Numbered from the stretch's first letter, positions 1-10,704 are shown. The stretch: 47,361 nucleotides of DNA from Oceaniradius stylonematis (GCF_003149475.2 NZ_QFWV02000007.1:116953-164313); one strand, 5' to 3'. Program-made: numbers and translations. Notes: generated by a model from the letters alone, not told the origin.

Positions 1-497
1 TTGTTCGCGATCTGGCCGAACCGATCCCGCAACTCGACGAGAAATGGCTTGGCGCAAACTGGACGCCGGCCGAAGAGCGCAGCGACGAACAGGCGCGGGC
101 GCTTGCCCTGTCGGACACGCTGATCAGCGAACTCGAAGCCGCCGACACGATCGTCATAGGCGTACCGCTCTACAATTTCTCCGTGCCCGCTGCGCTCAAG
201 GCCTGGATCGACCAGGTCGCCCGCGCCGGACGCACCTTCCGCTACTCCGAGAACGGCCCGCAGGGGCTTCTTGAGGGCAAGCGCGCCTTTGTGGTCGTCG
301 CCAGCGGCGGCGTGCCGGTTGGCAGTCCCGTCGATTTCGCGACGCCCTATATGCGCCAGGTGCTCGGTTTCATCGGCATCACGGATGTGACCGTGATCGC
401 CGCCGACCGCCTCGTCCAGAATGCCGATGGAAGCCTCGCTGCCGCGCGCGCGGCGATTGCCGAGGCCGCTGGCGCACGCAGCGCAATGGCCGCCTGA
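1..497 (+). CDS. azoR: FMN-dependent NADH-azoreductase (5'-truncated)
   Basis: The open frame enters the window at base 3, so the N-terminus is missing; about 164 codons remain of a family that is usually about 200 residues. The flavodoxin-like fold is visible: the segment ADTIVIGVPLYNFSVPAALK is the FMN-contacting loop typical of AzoR, followed by WIDQVARAGRTFRY and the G-rich VVVASGGVP strand. The family is a homodimeric cytosolic flavoenzyme that reduces quinones and azo compounds with NADH. The gene ends at a TGA just before a strong hairpin. The call is firm at family level; the substrate is unknown. Confidence 0.88.
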   Translation, partial: VRDLAEPIPQLDEKWLGANWTPAEERSDEQARALALSDTLISELEAADTIVIGVPLYNFSVPAALKAWIDQVARAGRTFRYSENGPQGLLEGKRAFVVVASGGVPVGSPVDFATPYMRQVLGFIGITDVTVIAADRLVQNADGSLAAARAAIAEAAGARSAMAA

Positions 498-528
498 CAT
501 AAGCGGCCCAAACTCTCTGACGATTACG

Positions 529-570
529 GGCCGTACGCGCGTTTCATCGCGCGTACGGCCGTGTTGTTTT
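529..570 (+). terminator. Rho-independent terminator of azoR
   Basis: A perfect 13-bp stem (529-541 with 548-560) with a six-base loop is followed by GTGTTGTTTT. It lies 32 bases after the azoR stop. It also lies just beyond the 3' end of the small minus-strand gene at 583-666, so it may serve both, although the minus-strand side lacks a clear T run. Confidence 0.8.
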
Positions 571-582
571 GATTGTGTGGAT

Positions 583-666
583 TTACAGGACGCCGAATAC
601 CAGCGCGCCGACAAAGACAAAGGCTGCACACACAAGTACGACGTTCAAAGAGCGTGTCAGATCCAT
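583..666 (-). CDS. Possible 27-residue single-pass membrane peptide
   Basis: This is a short frame: ATG at 664-666 and TAA at 583-585, 27 residues. A strong Shine-Dalgarno (GGGAGG) lies six bases before the ATG. The peptide starts MDLTRSLN and continues as one hydrophobic stretch, VVLVCAAFVFVGALVFGVL, to the stop. That is the shape of a one-helix inner-membrane peptide with a short positively charged cytoplasmic tail. A plausible promoter (TTGCGT, 16-base spacer, TACACT) sits upstream and a hairpin lies beyond the stop. I do not recognise a named family. The case rests on ribosome site, promoter and composition, so it remains a prediction. Confidence 0.5.
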   Translation of the reverse strand: MDLTRSLNVVLVCAAFVFVGALVFGVL

Positions 667-694
667 CGGGACCTCCCTCGTGTATTACCCCTTT

Positions 695-722
695 AGTGTA
701 GGTTCTGTGACGGGCCACGCAA
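695..722 (-). promoter_or_regulatory. Putative sigma-70-type promoter for the 27-residue peptide gene
   Basis: Reading the minus strand, TTGCGT (717-722) and TACACT (695-700) are separated by 16 bases and lie about 30 bases before the start codon at 666. Just upstream is an inverted repeat, GTTGC-N6-GCAAC (731-746), which could be an operator. Confidence 0.35.
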
Positions 723-932
723 CACAAATCGTTGCTGCAATGCAACAGACAAGCGGGAAAAATCTGTCTCCATTTGGCACAACTGCCCGAAATTGCTGGG
801 CGTGCGCGCCTGCTGCCGCTGTGGGAAAACTTTTGTTCCCGCGTGTGGACATCCGTGAAAGATGTCGCATTGACCGGGCCGGTGGCAGGTCTAGTTTCGA
901 GACAGTGATCCTCGGCAATCGCAGGCCCGTCC

Positions 933-1178
933 ATGCCCAAACTGATAAGGTTCGTGGTGATAAATTCCGCCATCGGCGTGTTGATCGGTTGGGCGATCGC
1001 CGCAAGCCTTCTGTGGATGAACATTTCCGGCCTTGGCGACATGTTCATGCATTCCGACGCCAAACCCGTTGTCATCGCCCTCTTGTTCATGAGCTTCGGC
1101 GTCACGTTCGGCTTCGCCTACCTGGCGACTGCGGTGATGCTGATGCCGACCGGCAAGGACGATTTCGACCGGTTGTAA
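933..1178 (+). CDS. Small hypothetical membrane protein (81 residues)
   Basis: The 81-residue product has two hydrophobic helices: residues about 5-28 (IRFVVINSAIGVLIGWAIAA) and about 45-71 (VVIALLFMSFGVTFGFAYLA). A short loop joins them and the tail is charged (GKDDFDRL). I see no motif that gives a function. The ATG at 933 has only a weak ribosome site (GCAGG). The gene stands alone, convergent with the GH25 gene that ends nine bases downstream. Uncharacterised two-helix proteins of this kind are common in Rhizobiales. It is probably a real gene of unknown role. Confidence 0.6.
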   Translation: MPKLIRFVVINSAIGVLIGWAIAASLLWMNISGLGDMFMHSDAKPVVIALLFMSFGVTFGFAYLATAVMLMPTGKDDFDRL

Positions 1179-1186
1179 TCGGCTGG

Positions 1187-1993
1187 TTAGCGCGTTGCCA
1201 CGTCCAGCCAGTCGCGCCACTGGTTGCGATTGCCGGCAAAGACGTTGATGTCGGTGTCGCCATTGACGCCCGGCACCAGGCCGGTGCCCGTATATTGCCA
1301 GAACGCCCAGTCGCGGCCCGGATAGGTCACGCGCGGATGCGCCTTGACAGAGCGTAGCCAGAAGACCTCCTCGTCCATGTGTCCGGCCAGATTGTCCCGG
1401 TGGAAATCGACGGTCGTATAGATGATCGGCCGCTTGCCGTAATGGCGCTCCAGCATGTTGAGAAAGATCGTCATCTCGCTGCGCACCGTGTCGGCCGGCG
1501 GACGCAGCCGGCAGGTCGGCGACTTGTGGTTCCACTCGACATCGAGCACATGCGGCAGCGCGCCGCGCTCGCGCGGCACGTTGCGGATGAACCAGCGCGC
1601 CTGCCGCCTGGCTGACGTGCAGAAATAATAGAAATGATAGGCGCTGCGCGGCATGCCCGCCCGGCGCGAATCGTGCCAGTTGCGCATGAAGGCGTCGTCG
1701 AGCATGTCGCCGCCTTCGGTCGCCTTGATGAAGGCGAACTCGATGCCTGCCCGGCGCACCGTGGGCCAGTCGATCACACCCTGCCATTTGGAGACATCGA
1801 TCCCGTGCACCGGAAAGCCGAACGGCGCGCCGCCTTCCCATTCATGCACCGGATCGCTGTCGCCGTAGCGCGGCGTCGCCGCCGCATAGGTGGAATCAAG
1901 CGATTGGGTGAGCGCGGAATAGTCGACCTTGGTGCAGCCAGCGGCTGCCACGGCCATGATCGCGGCACAAATGAGCCCGGCCAGTCGCGTCAT
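1187..1993 (-). CDS. GH25 muramidase lipoprotein (lysozyme family)
   Basis: Glycoside hydrolase family 25 enzymes cleave the N-acetylmuramic acid beta-1,4 bond of peptidoglycan. The 268-residue product starts at the ATG at 1991-1993, because this puts a signal peptide and lipobox (AAAGC, Cys20) directly at the N-terminus. Further upstream codons are open but lack signal features. The GH25 domain runs from about residue 63 to the end. It shows HGIDVSKWQG (Asp66), AFIKATEGG, AYHFYYF and the catalytic DVEW (Asp151, Glu153), then WQYTGTG near the end. It should be anchored to a membrane facing the periplasm. A paralogue lies at 22663-23682. Two cysteines after the signal (in FCTS and PTCR) are shared with the paralogue and may pair. 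Confidence 0.87.
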   Translation of the reverse strand: MTRLAGLICAAIMAVAAAGCTKVDYSALTQSLDSTYAAATPRYGDSDPVHEWEGGAPFGFPVHGIDVSKWQGVIDWPTVRRAGIEFAFIKATEGGDMLDDAFMRNWHDSRRAGMPRSAYHFYYFCTSARRQARWFIRNVPRERGALPHVLDVEWNHKSPTCRLRPPADTVRSEMTIFLNMLERHYGKRPIIYTTVDFHRDNLAGHMDEEVFWLRSVKAHPRVTYPGRDWAFWQYTGTGLVPGVNGDTDINVFAGNRNQWRDWLDVATR

Positions 1994-2129
1994 GAAAACG
2001 TCCGTTTGGTTGTCGCCCCGAAAACGGTTTATAGCGCCCAGCCGGGTGAAATCCAGCCTGTGCGCCGCAGTTGACCTTGCAGGCACCACCGTTAAACCTC
2101 CGTTAACCATAAATGAAGGCGCAACGCCG

Positions 2130-3503
2130 ATGCGTATCCTCAAAGCCCTCGTTCTGATTGTGGCAGTGCTCGTGGCCGGAGGGTTCGGCTATCTGTTTTT
2201 CGCGCCGCCCGACCTCATTCGTGTCGGCGCCAACTATGCGGCCAAGATCGTCTGTTCGAACGTCTTCCTCGCCGGCCGCGATGCGCAGGAGGTGCTGACC
2301 GTCGATGTGCAGGCGCCCGGCCATCCGCTGCTGAGAATGATGCGCGTCGATGTGGACGAAGAGGCTGGCACCGTGCGCACCGGCCTGTTCGGGCTGATCG
2401 GCGGCGGGTTGGCGGTGCGCCGGCCGGGGCAGGGCTGTTCGTCGGTGCCCGAGGGCGGCGTGGATCGCCTGATCGAACGGCCGGCACCCAATCGCACAGC
2501 GCTCGCCACCGGTTCGATGTGGCCTGCCGGCAGCCAGGTGGAATTGCCGGTGAACGAGGCACTCGATGCCGTTCTTAACGATCCGGCGCTGACGGGCCCG
2601 GGCATGCGGGCGATCGTGATCGTCAAGGGCGGTGCGATCATCGGCGAGCGATATGCGGACGGGTTCGCACCCGACACGCCGCTTCTGGGCTGGTCGGTTT
2701 CCAAGACCGTGACCGGCGCGCTGATCGGCCGGGCGATCCGCGAGGGGCGGCTCGACCTCGATCAGACGGCCAGCTTCGAGGGCTGGGACGGCGACGGGCG
2801 CGGCGGCATCACCCTGCGCGACATGATGGGCATGGCGCCGGACCTTGCGTGGAACGAGGGCTATGGATCGGTCTCCGACGTCACGCGCATGCTCTATCTG
2901 GAGCGCGACATGGCCGGCTTCGTCGCCGGCCAGCCGCGCGACGATGATTCGCCCGAAGGTGTCGGCGATGTCTTCGAGTATTCCTCCGGCACCACCGTGC
3001 TTCTGTCGCGCCTGTGGCAGGATAGTTTCGACGATCCGGCCGAAGCGGTCTTTTGGCCCTATGCGGCGCTGTTCGACCCGCTCGGCATGACGAGCGCGGT
3101 GATGGAAATGGACGCATCGGGCACATTCGTCGGCTCGTCCTACATCTATGCGACCGCGCGCGACTGGGCGCGTTTCGGCCAGTTCATGCTGCAGCGCGGC
3201 GTCTGGAACGGACGGTCGCTGCTGCCGGTCGGCTTTGTCGACTGGATGGTGACGGCGCATCCGGCGTCCGATGGCGTCTATGGAAACGGGCAGGTGTGGC
3301 TTCGCGCTGCCAATGCCTGGATGGAGGGCGACAATCCGGACCTGCCCGGCGACGGCTTTTTCATGAACGGCCATGACGGCCAGTCCGTGTCGGTCATTCC
3401 GTCCGAGGATCTGGTCGTCGTCCGGCTGGGGCTGACGCCGACCGATCAGCGCTACAAGGTTGCCTATCTGATCGAGGCGGTGATCGGCGCGTTGGACCCC
3501 TAG
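2130..3503 (+). CDS. Serine hydrolase of the beta-lactamase (PF00144) family
   Basis: The 457-residue protein has an N-terminal hydrophobic anchor (residues 3-26) and a long non-catalytic stretch. From about residue 150 comes a class C beta-lactamase / penicillin-binding-protein-like domain. Active-site motifs are visible: SVSK (Ser189 nucleophile, Lys192), YSS (Tyr284) and HDG (His415-Gly417, in place of KTG). Such proteins include esterases, 6-aminohexanoate-dimer hydrolases and D-amino peptidases; a drug-resistance role should not be assumed. The ATG at 2130 was chosen because the anchor follows at once. The gene is divergent from the GH25 gene, sharing a 136-base intergenic region. The substrate is unknown. 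Confidence 0.82.
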   Translation: MRILKALVLIVAVLVAGGFGYLFFAPPDLIRVGANYAAKIVCSNVFLAGRDAQEVLTVDVQAPGHPLLRMMRVDVDEEAGTVRTGLFGLIGGGLAVRRPGQGCSSVPEGGVDRLIERPAPNRTALATGSMWPAGSQVELPVNEALDAVLNDPALTGPGMRAIVIVKGGAIIGERYADGFAPDTPLLGWSVSKTVTGALIGRAIREGRLDLDQTASFEGWDGDGRGGITLRDMMGMAPDLAWNEGYGSVSDVTRMLYLERDMAGFVAGQPRDDDSPEGVGDVFEYSSGTTVLLSRLWQDSFDDPAEAVFWPYAALFDPLGMTSAVMEMDASGTFVGSSYIYATARDWARFGQFMLQRGVWNGRSLLPVGFVDWMVTAHPASDGVYGNGQVWLRAANAWMEGDNPDLPGDGFFMNGHDGQSVSVIPSEDLVVVRLGLTPTDQRYKVAYLIEAVIGALDP

Positions 3504-3511
3504 GGTCAGGA

Positions 3512-3538
3512 CCGCCGCCGAGGTGAGGTCGGCGGCGG
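3512..3538. terminator. Hairpin between convergent genes
   Basis: A perfect 10-bp stem (3512-3521 with 3529-3538) with a seven-base loop lies between the serine hydrolase stop and the 3' end of the curlin gene. Neither side has a clear T run. It may act as a weak terminator or as an mRNA 3'-end stabiliser. Confidence 0.4.
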
Positions 3539-3562
3539 CGCGGCTGTTGGCGGAAGAGGGGC

Positions 3563-3970
3563 CTACCAGCCGAACTGGAACGTCGCGCCGGTCTGGCCGC
3601 CGGACTGGCTGACATGGCCGCTCGTGCCTTGGCCGAACTGGAACAGGCCATGGGCGTTGCCGTTGCCGTTCTGCGTCAGCGTGCCTTCATGGCCGTTACC
3701 TTCCTGATGGACGATGCCCAGATTGCCCGAACCGTTCTGGATCAGGCCGGCCGCATTGCCGATGCCGTTCTGGGTGATCGAGCCGTTCTTGATGCCGTTG
3801 GCGATTGCAAAAAGGCCAAGCCCGGCGCGCATGGCATGTTCGGCATCGGCCGAGCCCGGCGCAATCGAGATCGAGACCGAGCCGCCGGCATGGGCCGGCG
3901 CCAGCGGGGCGAGGGTGCCTGCGGCGATGGCGGCGGCAGCGGCAAGGGCGGTAAGGCGGGTGCGGGTCAT
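3563..3970 (-). CDS. Curlin-repeat protein (CsgA/CsgB-like minor subunit)
   Basis: The 135-residue product has a Sec signal peptide ending APAHA. A spacer follows, then curlin-type repeats with the Gln-x-Gly-x-x-Asn spacing (ITQNGIGN, LIQNGSGN, VHQEGNGH, LTQNGNGN, LFQFGQGT, VSQSGGQT). Proteins of this type are secreted and polymerise into extracellular amyloid (curli). The ATG at 3968-3970 has GGAGGA nine bases upstream. The first 40 mature residues (GGSVSISIAPGSADAEHAM) are not repeat-like, which fits a nucleator or minor subunit. It is shorter than the usual 150-residue CsgA. It has its own promoter region carrying the 25-bp element also found before the larger curlin gene. Assignment to CsgA versus CsgB is uncertain. 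Confidence 0.78.
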   Translation of the reverse strand: MTRTRLTALAAAAAIAAGTLAPLAPAHAGGSVSISIAPGSADAEHAMRAGLGLFAIANGIKNGSITQNGIGNAAGLIQNGSGNLGIVHQEGNGHEGTLTQNGNGNAHGLFQFGQGTSGHVSQSGGQTGATFQFGW

Positions 3971-4026
3971 GGGATAGTCCTCCGATGGGTTTTGCGATGT
4001 TGAAGCCACCTTGCAGGCCATCGGCT

Positions 4027-4051
4027 GAACCGGTCTGGAACCGTCCGTTCA
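4027..4051 (-). promoter_or_regulatory. Shared curlin promoter element, copy 1
   Basis: On the plus strand this reads GAACCG-N5-GAACCG-N2-CGTTCA. The GAACCG units are 11 bases apart, one helical turn. The same 18 fixed bases with the same spacing occur at 5125-5149. The element lies 57 bases before the start codon of the curlin gene at 3563-3970, a typical place for an activator or repressor site. The regulator is unknown. Confidence 0.55.
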
Positions 4052-4078
4052 TCGGGCGTTAACCAAGTTCCTTAACCC

Positions 4079-4115
4079 GCCGTAAACGAAAACAGCCCCG
4101 CCGATGGGGCGGGGC
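4079..4115 (-). terminator. Rho-independent terminator after csgH
   Basis: On the minus strand an 8-bp GC stem (4108-4115 with 4095-4102) and a five-base loop are followed by TGTTTTCGTTT. It lies 32 bases after the csgH stop and separates it from the promoter of the next curlin gene. Confidence 0.75.
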
Positions 4116-4146
4116 ATTCCTGTTTACGGTGCGAGATGGGTGTCGG

Positions 4147-4539
4147 TCAGATCACTCCGCCGATCCGTTCGGCGCAGCGGTAGCGCTGGCCGTCCGCCTT
4201 GACGTCGAGTTCGACATCATAGGCGCCGCCGGCCGACAGCATCACCATGCCGAGCGTGGTCGGTCCGCTGGGGCCGGCATAAAAGCTCGAGCCCTGCGAG
4301 ATGTTGGTGCTGCCGCCGCGTCCGACGCTTTTGACTGTGAACGTGTAGGTGCCGTTCACGTCGGTATCGGCATGCATGACGCCCTGAAGGCGCACCATGC
4401 CGCGCTGGTCGTCGGCCTGGATTTCGCAGCGCACGGGGTCGGCGTTGGCATTGTCGGTGTCGCTGGCTATGGCCGAGCAGCCGGTGGCCAGCGTTGCCGC
4501 CAGAAGTCCGGCGGCTGCCGTGAGACGTTTGTCGGTCAT
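4147..4539 (-). CDS. csgH: CsgH-type curli assembly/chaperone protein
   Basis: The 130-residue secreted protein has a signal peptide with a lipobox-like end (LATGC, Cys21). The mature part is a small beta-rich domain: RCEIQADDQRGMVRLQGVMH, TYTFTVKSVGRGGSTNISQG and YDVELDVKADGQRYRC. This pattern is that of CsgH, the alphaproteobacterial counterpart of E. coli CsgC. CsgH is known to hold curlin monomers soluble and block premature amyloid formation in the periplasm. Two cysteines (RCEI and YRCAE) could pair. The ATG at 4539 follows GGAG. It is 81 bases downstream of the larger curlin gene and probably shares its transcript. CsgD, E, F and G are not in the window. Confidence 0.8.
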   Translation of the reverse strand: MTDKRLTAAAGLLAATLATGCSAIASDTDNANADPVRCEIQADDQRGMVRLQGVMHADTDVNGTYTFTVKSVGRGGSTNISQGSSFYAGPSGPTTLGMVMLSAGGAYDVELDVKADGQRYRCAERIGGVI

Positions 4540-4620
4540 GTCGTTCTCCTTTCGTGGTGCGGGTTGGCCGGAGGAAGCGGTCCGCTCCCCCCGGCGCTCG
4601 CGATGGGCGTTTGCGTGCCG

Positions 4621-5052
4621 TTAGGGGCAGGTCTGGACGAAGGCGGCGACATTGCCGCTGCCGGCCTGGGTGACGTCGGCGTCGCACCCGTTGCCGACCT
4701 GGACACCGGCGGCGACGTTGCCGTTGCCGTCCTGGGTCAGGATTGCGTTGTGGTTGTCGCCGAACTGGCCGATGCCGCCGGCATTGCCATGGCCGTTCTG
4801 GCTGGTTTCGGCATTGTTGTTCCAGCCGCTTTGGCCGGTTGCGGCGGTGTTGTTGGAGCCGAACTGCTCAATGATCGTGTTGTTGAACACGCCGTCCTGG
4901 AAGACGCCGAGCTTGTTGTTCCAGCCGGTCTGGCCGCCGCCGGCGGAATTGCCGAAGCCGAACTGGTCGATGCTGACGTCGTTGGCCATGGCGGGAGCGG
5001 CGAAGGCCGAAGCGATGGCAACGGATGCTGCGATGATGAGTTTGCGGGACAT
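4621..5052 (-). CDS. Major curlin subunit (CsgA-like)
   Basis: The 143-residue product starts at ATG 5050-5052 with GGAG in front. It has a clear Sec signal peptide (MSRKLIIAAS to APAMA). The rest is nearly all curlin repeat: units with the Gln-x-Gly-x-x-Asn pattern such as IDQFGFGN, GGQTGWNN, FQDGVFNN, IEQFGSNN, TGQSGWNN, TSQNGHGN, GQFGDNHN and LTQDGNGN. The fibre-forming amyloid subunit of curli looks like this, and the protein is expected outside the cell in the biofilm matrix. Two Cys near the C-terminus (NGCDAD and QTCP) are unusual for curlins. It is followed by csgH and then, from a separate promoter, by a shorter curlin. Confidence 0.82.
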   Translation of the reverse strand: MSRKLIIAASVAIASAFAAPAMANDVSIDQFGFGNSAGGGQTGWNNKLGVFQDGVFNNTIIEQFGSNNTAATGQSGWNNNAETSQNGHGNAGGIGQFGDNHNAILTQDGNGNVAAGVQVGNGCDADVTQAGSGNVAAFVQTCP

Positions 5053-5124
5053 GGACGTTCTCCTTTGACTTTGGTTTGCGACGCTCGTTTTCGAGGCGTT
5101 AACCATGTCTAGGAGAGGCGGGCG

Positions 5125-5149
5125 GAACCGCCGCTGAACCGGTCGTTCA
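5125..5149 (-). promoter_or_regulatory. Shared curlin promoter element, copy 2
   Basis: GAACCG-N5-GAACCG-N2-CGTTCA on the plus strand, matching copy 1 at 4027-4051 at all 18 fixed positions. It lies 73 bases before the start codon of the major curlin gene. The N positions differ between the copies, which argues for selection on the fixed bases and not for a recent duplication. Confidence 0.55.
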
Positions 5150-5219
5150 GTTTGCGTTCACCATGTTCGGACGGCGGCCCTCGGTCCGGCGCCGGCGGTG
5201 AGAAACCGAAAAGCGGCTG

Positions 5220-5666
5220 TCAGATCGCGGCGGTCTCCACCACCGTTGCAAGAAGGCGCCGAAGCTCGCCCGCCTCCTTGTCGCCGAGCCCCTGCGTCAG
5301 GTCGGCATTGACCGCCTTGACGATCGCGAACATCGCCGGTGCCATATCCAGCGCCTTTTCGGTGGCGTGGATCTGGTGGGCGCGGCGTGAGGAGGGATGG
5401 GCGTCGCGCACCAGGAGCCCGTCCGCCTCAAGCCCGTCGATCGCCCGGCTGATCGCATAGGCCGGCATGGCGAACAGCCGCCCGATTTCGGCCTGGGTCA
5501 TGCGCCCGTGCTCGATGACGGTCATCAGGATTGCGAATTGCTGTAGGGTGAGCCCGTGTTCGGCCAGCCGCGCATTCATTGCGTCGTCAAGCCGTCGCGC
5601 CAAGCGCTGTATCATCCATCCCATCGAGTTTTCGCGACTGAGACGCGCGCGCATCGAGATATCCAT
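5220..5666 (-). CDS. MarR family transcriptional regulator
   Basis: The 148-residue protein has the winged-helix MarR core at about residues 35-105. The segment LTLQQFAILMTVIEHGRMTQAEIGRLFAM leads into the recognition helix, and the wing has VRDAHPSSRRAHQIHATEKA, with the DxRR-like basic tip typical of the family. The first ATG (5664-5666) sits only one base from GGAG. The second in-frame ATG at 5652-5654 is 11 bases from it, so the protein may start four residues later. The gene is divergent from the EF-hand / cytochrome b561 pair across a palindrome-rich gap. It is likely autoregulated and likely also controls that pair. The ligand is unknown. Confidence 0.85.
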   Translation of the reverse strand: MDISMRARLSRENSMGWMIQRLARRLDDAMNARLAEHGLTLQQFAILMTVIEHGRMTQAEIGRLFAMPAYAISRAIDGLEADGLLVRDAHPSSRRAHQIHATEKALDMAPAMFAIVKAVNADLTQGLGDKEAGELRRLLATVVETAAI

Positions 5667-5703
5667 ACTCCGGTTCTTTCAGATTGCGTCAGACTCACAA
5701 CAT

Positions 5704-5729
5704 TTGCAATTGCAACAGTTGCATATGCA
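5704..5729. promoter_or_regulatory. Overlapping palindromes, putative MarR operator
   Basis: Three palindromes overlap: TTGCAATTGCAA (5704-5715), GCAACAGTTGC (5712-5722) and TGCATATGCA (5720-5729). They lie 38-63 bases before the MarR start and 63-88 bases before the EF-hand start. Inverted AT-rich TTGCAA-type half sites are common for MarR dimers. Overlap with both promoters would allow control of both divergent units. Confidence 0.55.
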
Positions 5730-5791
5730 TGATAAGAGCTGTCCGTGACTTTAAACCCGGCGGCGCGGGCTGCCCCCAAAAGGAAATTCCC

Positions 5792-6293
5792 ATGAAGACA
5801 GTTTCGCTTGCCATCGCCGTTTCACTGCTCGGCGCGGCCATGCCGGCCCTGGCCGCGGATGGAACGCCCGGTCGTGATGTGGCCGGTCACCTCGTTCAAC
5901 GCGGTCGATGAGGATGCCAAGGGCTACGCCCACATGGGCGACATGGAGAAGTTCCGCCAAGGCGTCTTTGCCGGTATGGACTATGACAATGACGACCGCG
6001 TGGACTTCGCGGAGTTTTCCGCCTGGGATGTCGGCTTCGAAGAGGCTGCGGTGGAAGAAGGCAAGCCCGAGGCGATCTTCACCGCACGGCGCATTCTGTT
6101 CGCCCTGTGGGACCGCAACGGGGATGGCCAGTTGACCCAGTCAGAGCATCGCTTCGCGCTGTCGCAGGATTTTCGCCGCGCCGACATCGATGACGATTCG
6201 GTGCTCGATCAGGACGAATATCTGATCGGCTACAGCGTCAATCTCGTCATGCGCGCGGCGATCCGGCCCGACATTGACGTATCCGCACAATAA
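5792..6293 (+). pseudogene. Secreted EF-hand protein gene with a one-base frameshift
   Basis: The ATG at 5792 (AGGA nine bases upstream) opens a clean signal peptide, MKTVSLAIAV to PALAADGTP. That frame then runs into a stop near 5909. The rest of the protein continues in the next frame. Removing one C from the CCC at 5867-5869 joins them as ADGTPVVMWPVTSFN without loss. The second part has three EF-hand loops: DYDNDDRVDFAE, DRNGDGQLTQSE and DIDDDSVLDQDE, each with Asp/Asn at positions 1, 3 and 5 and Glu at 12. The intact product would be a periplasmic calcium-binding protein of about 166 residues. The next gene, a cytochrome b561, follows after 28 bases. The break is a real lesion or a single-base sequence error. 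Confidence 0.75.
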
Positions 6294-6321
6294 CGCCAAC
6301 CAAAGACCGGAGGCCATTGCC

Positions 6322-6873
6322 ATGTCCGCACCGACCCAACCGACACGCTATCATCCCTTTTTGGTCACCCTGCACTGGCTGCTGGCGCTGATGATCGGCG
6401 TAGCCTTGTTCGCCGGGGGCGTTCTGCTTGCCGAAACGCCCAACTCCGATCCCGACAAGATCTTCATGCTGCGGGCGCACATGTCGATCGGTATCCTGAT
6501 CCTGCTTCTGATGCTGGTTCGTCTGTTCGTCCGGCTGCGCACCAGCAAACCCGCCCACGCCGCCACCGGCAACCCGATGCTCGACAAGGCCGGCACCTGG
6601 ACCCATTGGGCCTTCTATCTTTTCGTGATCCTGATGGCCGGCTCCGGAATCGGTATTTCGGTTCTGGCCGGCCTGCCGCCGATCGTCTTCGGCGGATCGG
6701 GCGATCCGCTGCCAGCCGATTTCTGGGCTTATCCGCCGCGCTATGCGCACGCTATCATCGGCAATCTTCTGCTGGCGCTGATCGTCCTGCACATCGCTGC
6801 CTTCGCCTGGCACCAATGGATCAGGAAGGACGGCCTTTTCCGCCGCATGTGGTTCGGCGACCGTCAGTCTTGA
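6322..6873 (+). CDS. Cytochrome b561 family protein
   Basis: The 183-residue integral membrane protein has four helices. Conserved histidines fit a di-haem b561: His18 (VTLHWLL), His53 (RAHMSIG), His143 (YAHAIIG) and His157 (IVLHIAA). The family carries electrons across or within the inner membrane, often from ubiquinol to a periplasmic or dissolved acceptor. The ATG at 6322 has GGAGG upstream, which rules out earlier in-frame starts. It is 28 bases after the EF-hand gene, so the two form an operon probably under the divergent MarR regulator. The length is normal for CybB-type proteins. The physiological partner is not shown by the sequence. Confidence 0.87.
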   Translation: MSAPTQPTRYHPFLVTLHWLLALMIGVALFAGGVLLAETPNSDPDKIFMLRAHMSIGILILLLMLVRLFVRLRTSKPAHAATGNPMLDKAGTWTHWAFYLFVILMAGSGIGISVLAGLPPIVFGGSGDPLPADFWAYPPRYAHAIIGNLLLALIVLHIAAFAWHQWIRKDGLFRRMWFGDRQS

Positions 6874-6876
6874 CGC

Positions 6877-10515
<3,639 letters not shown>

Positions 10516-10704
10516 TCTTGGTCCTCCGTTTCGCGTCCAGTCTTGGCGGAAATCGTCGTCAGCGGCAACCGGCGGATGGTCCGGGTTCCGTCGTCGACAG
10601 CCGCTCGTTTTGCAGTGCACATTTTTTGAACACAGTTGGCCGCAACCACATCGCGGCCCGGCGCGTTGCTGCCGGATGACTGGTCCAAAAGAGGATGACA
10701 TCCC

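Noticed and set aside
775-800. Possible sigma-54 promoter (TTGGCAC with a later TTGC).
   Set aside because: The spacing between the two boxes is about 12 bases, not the five required, so the match is chance.
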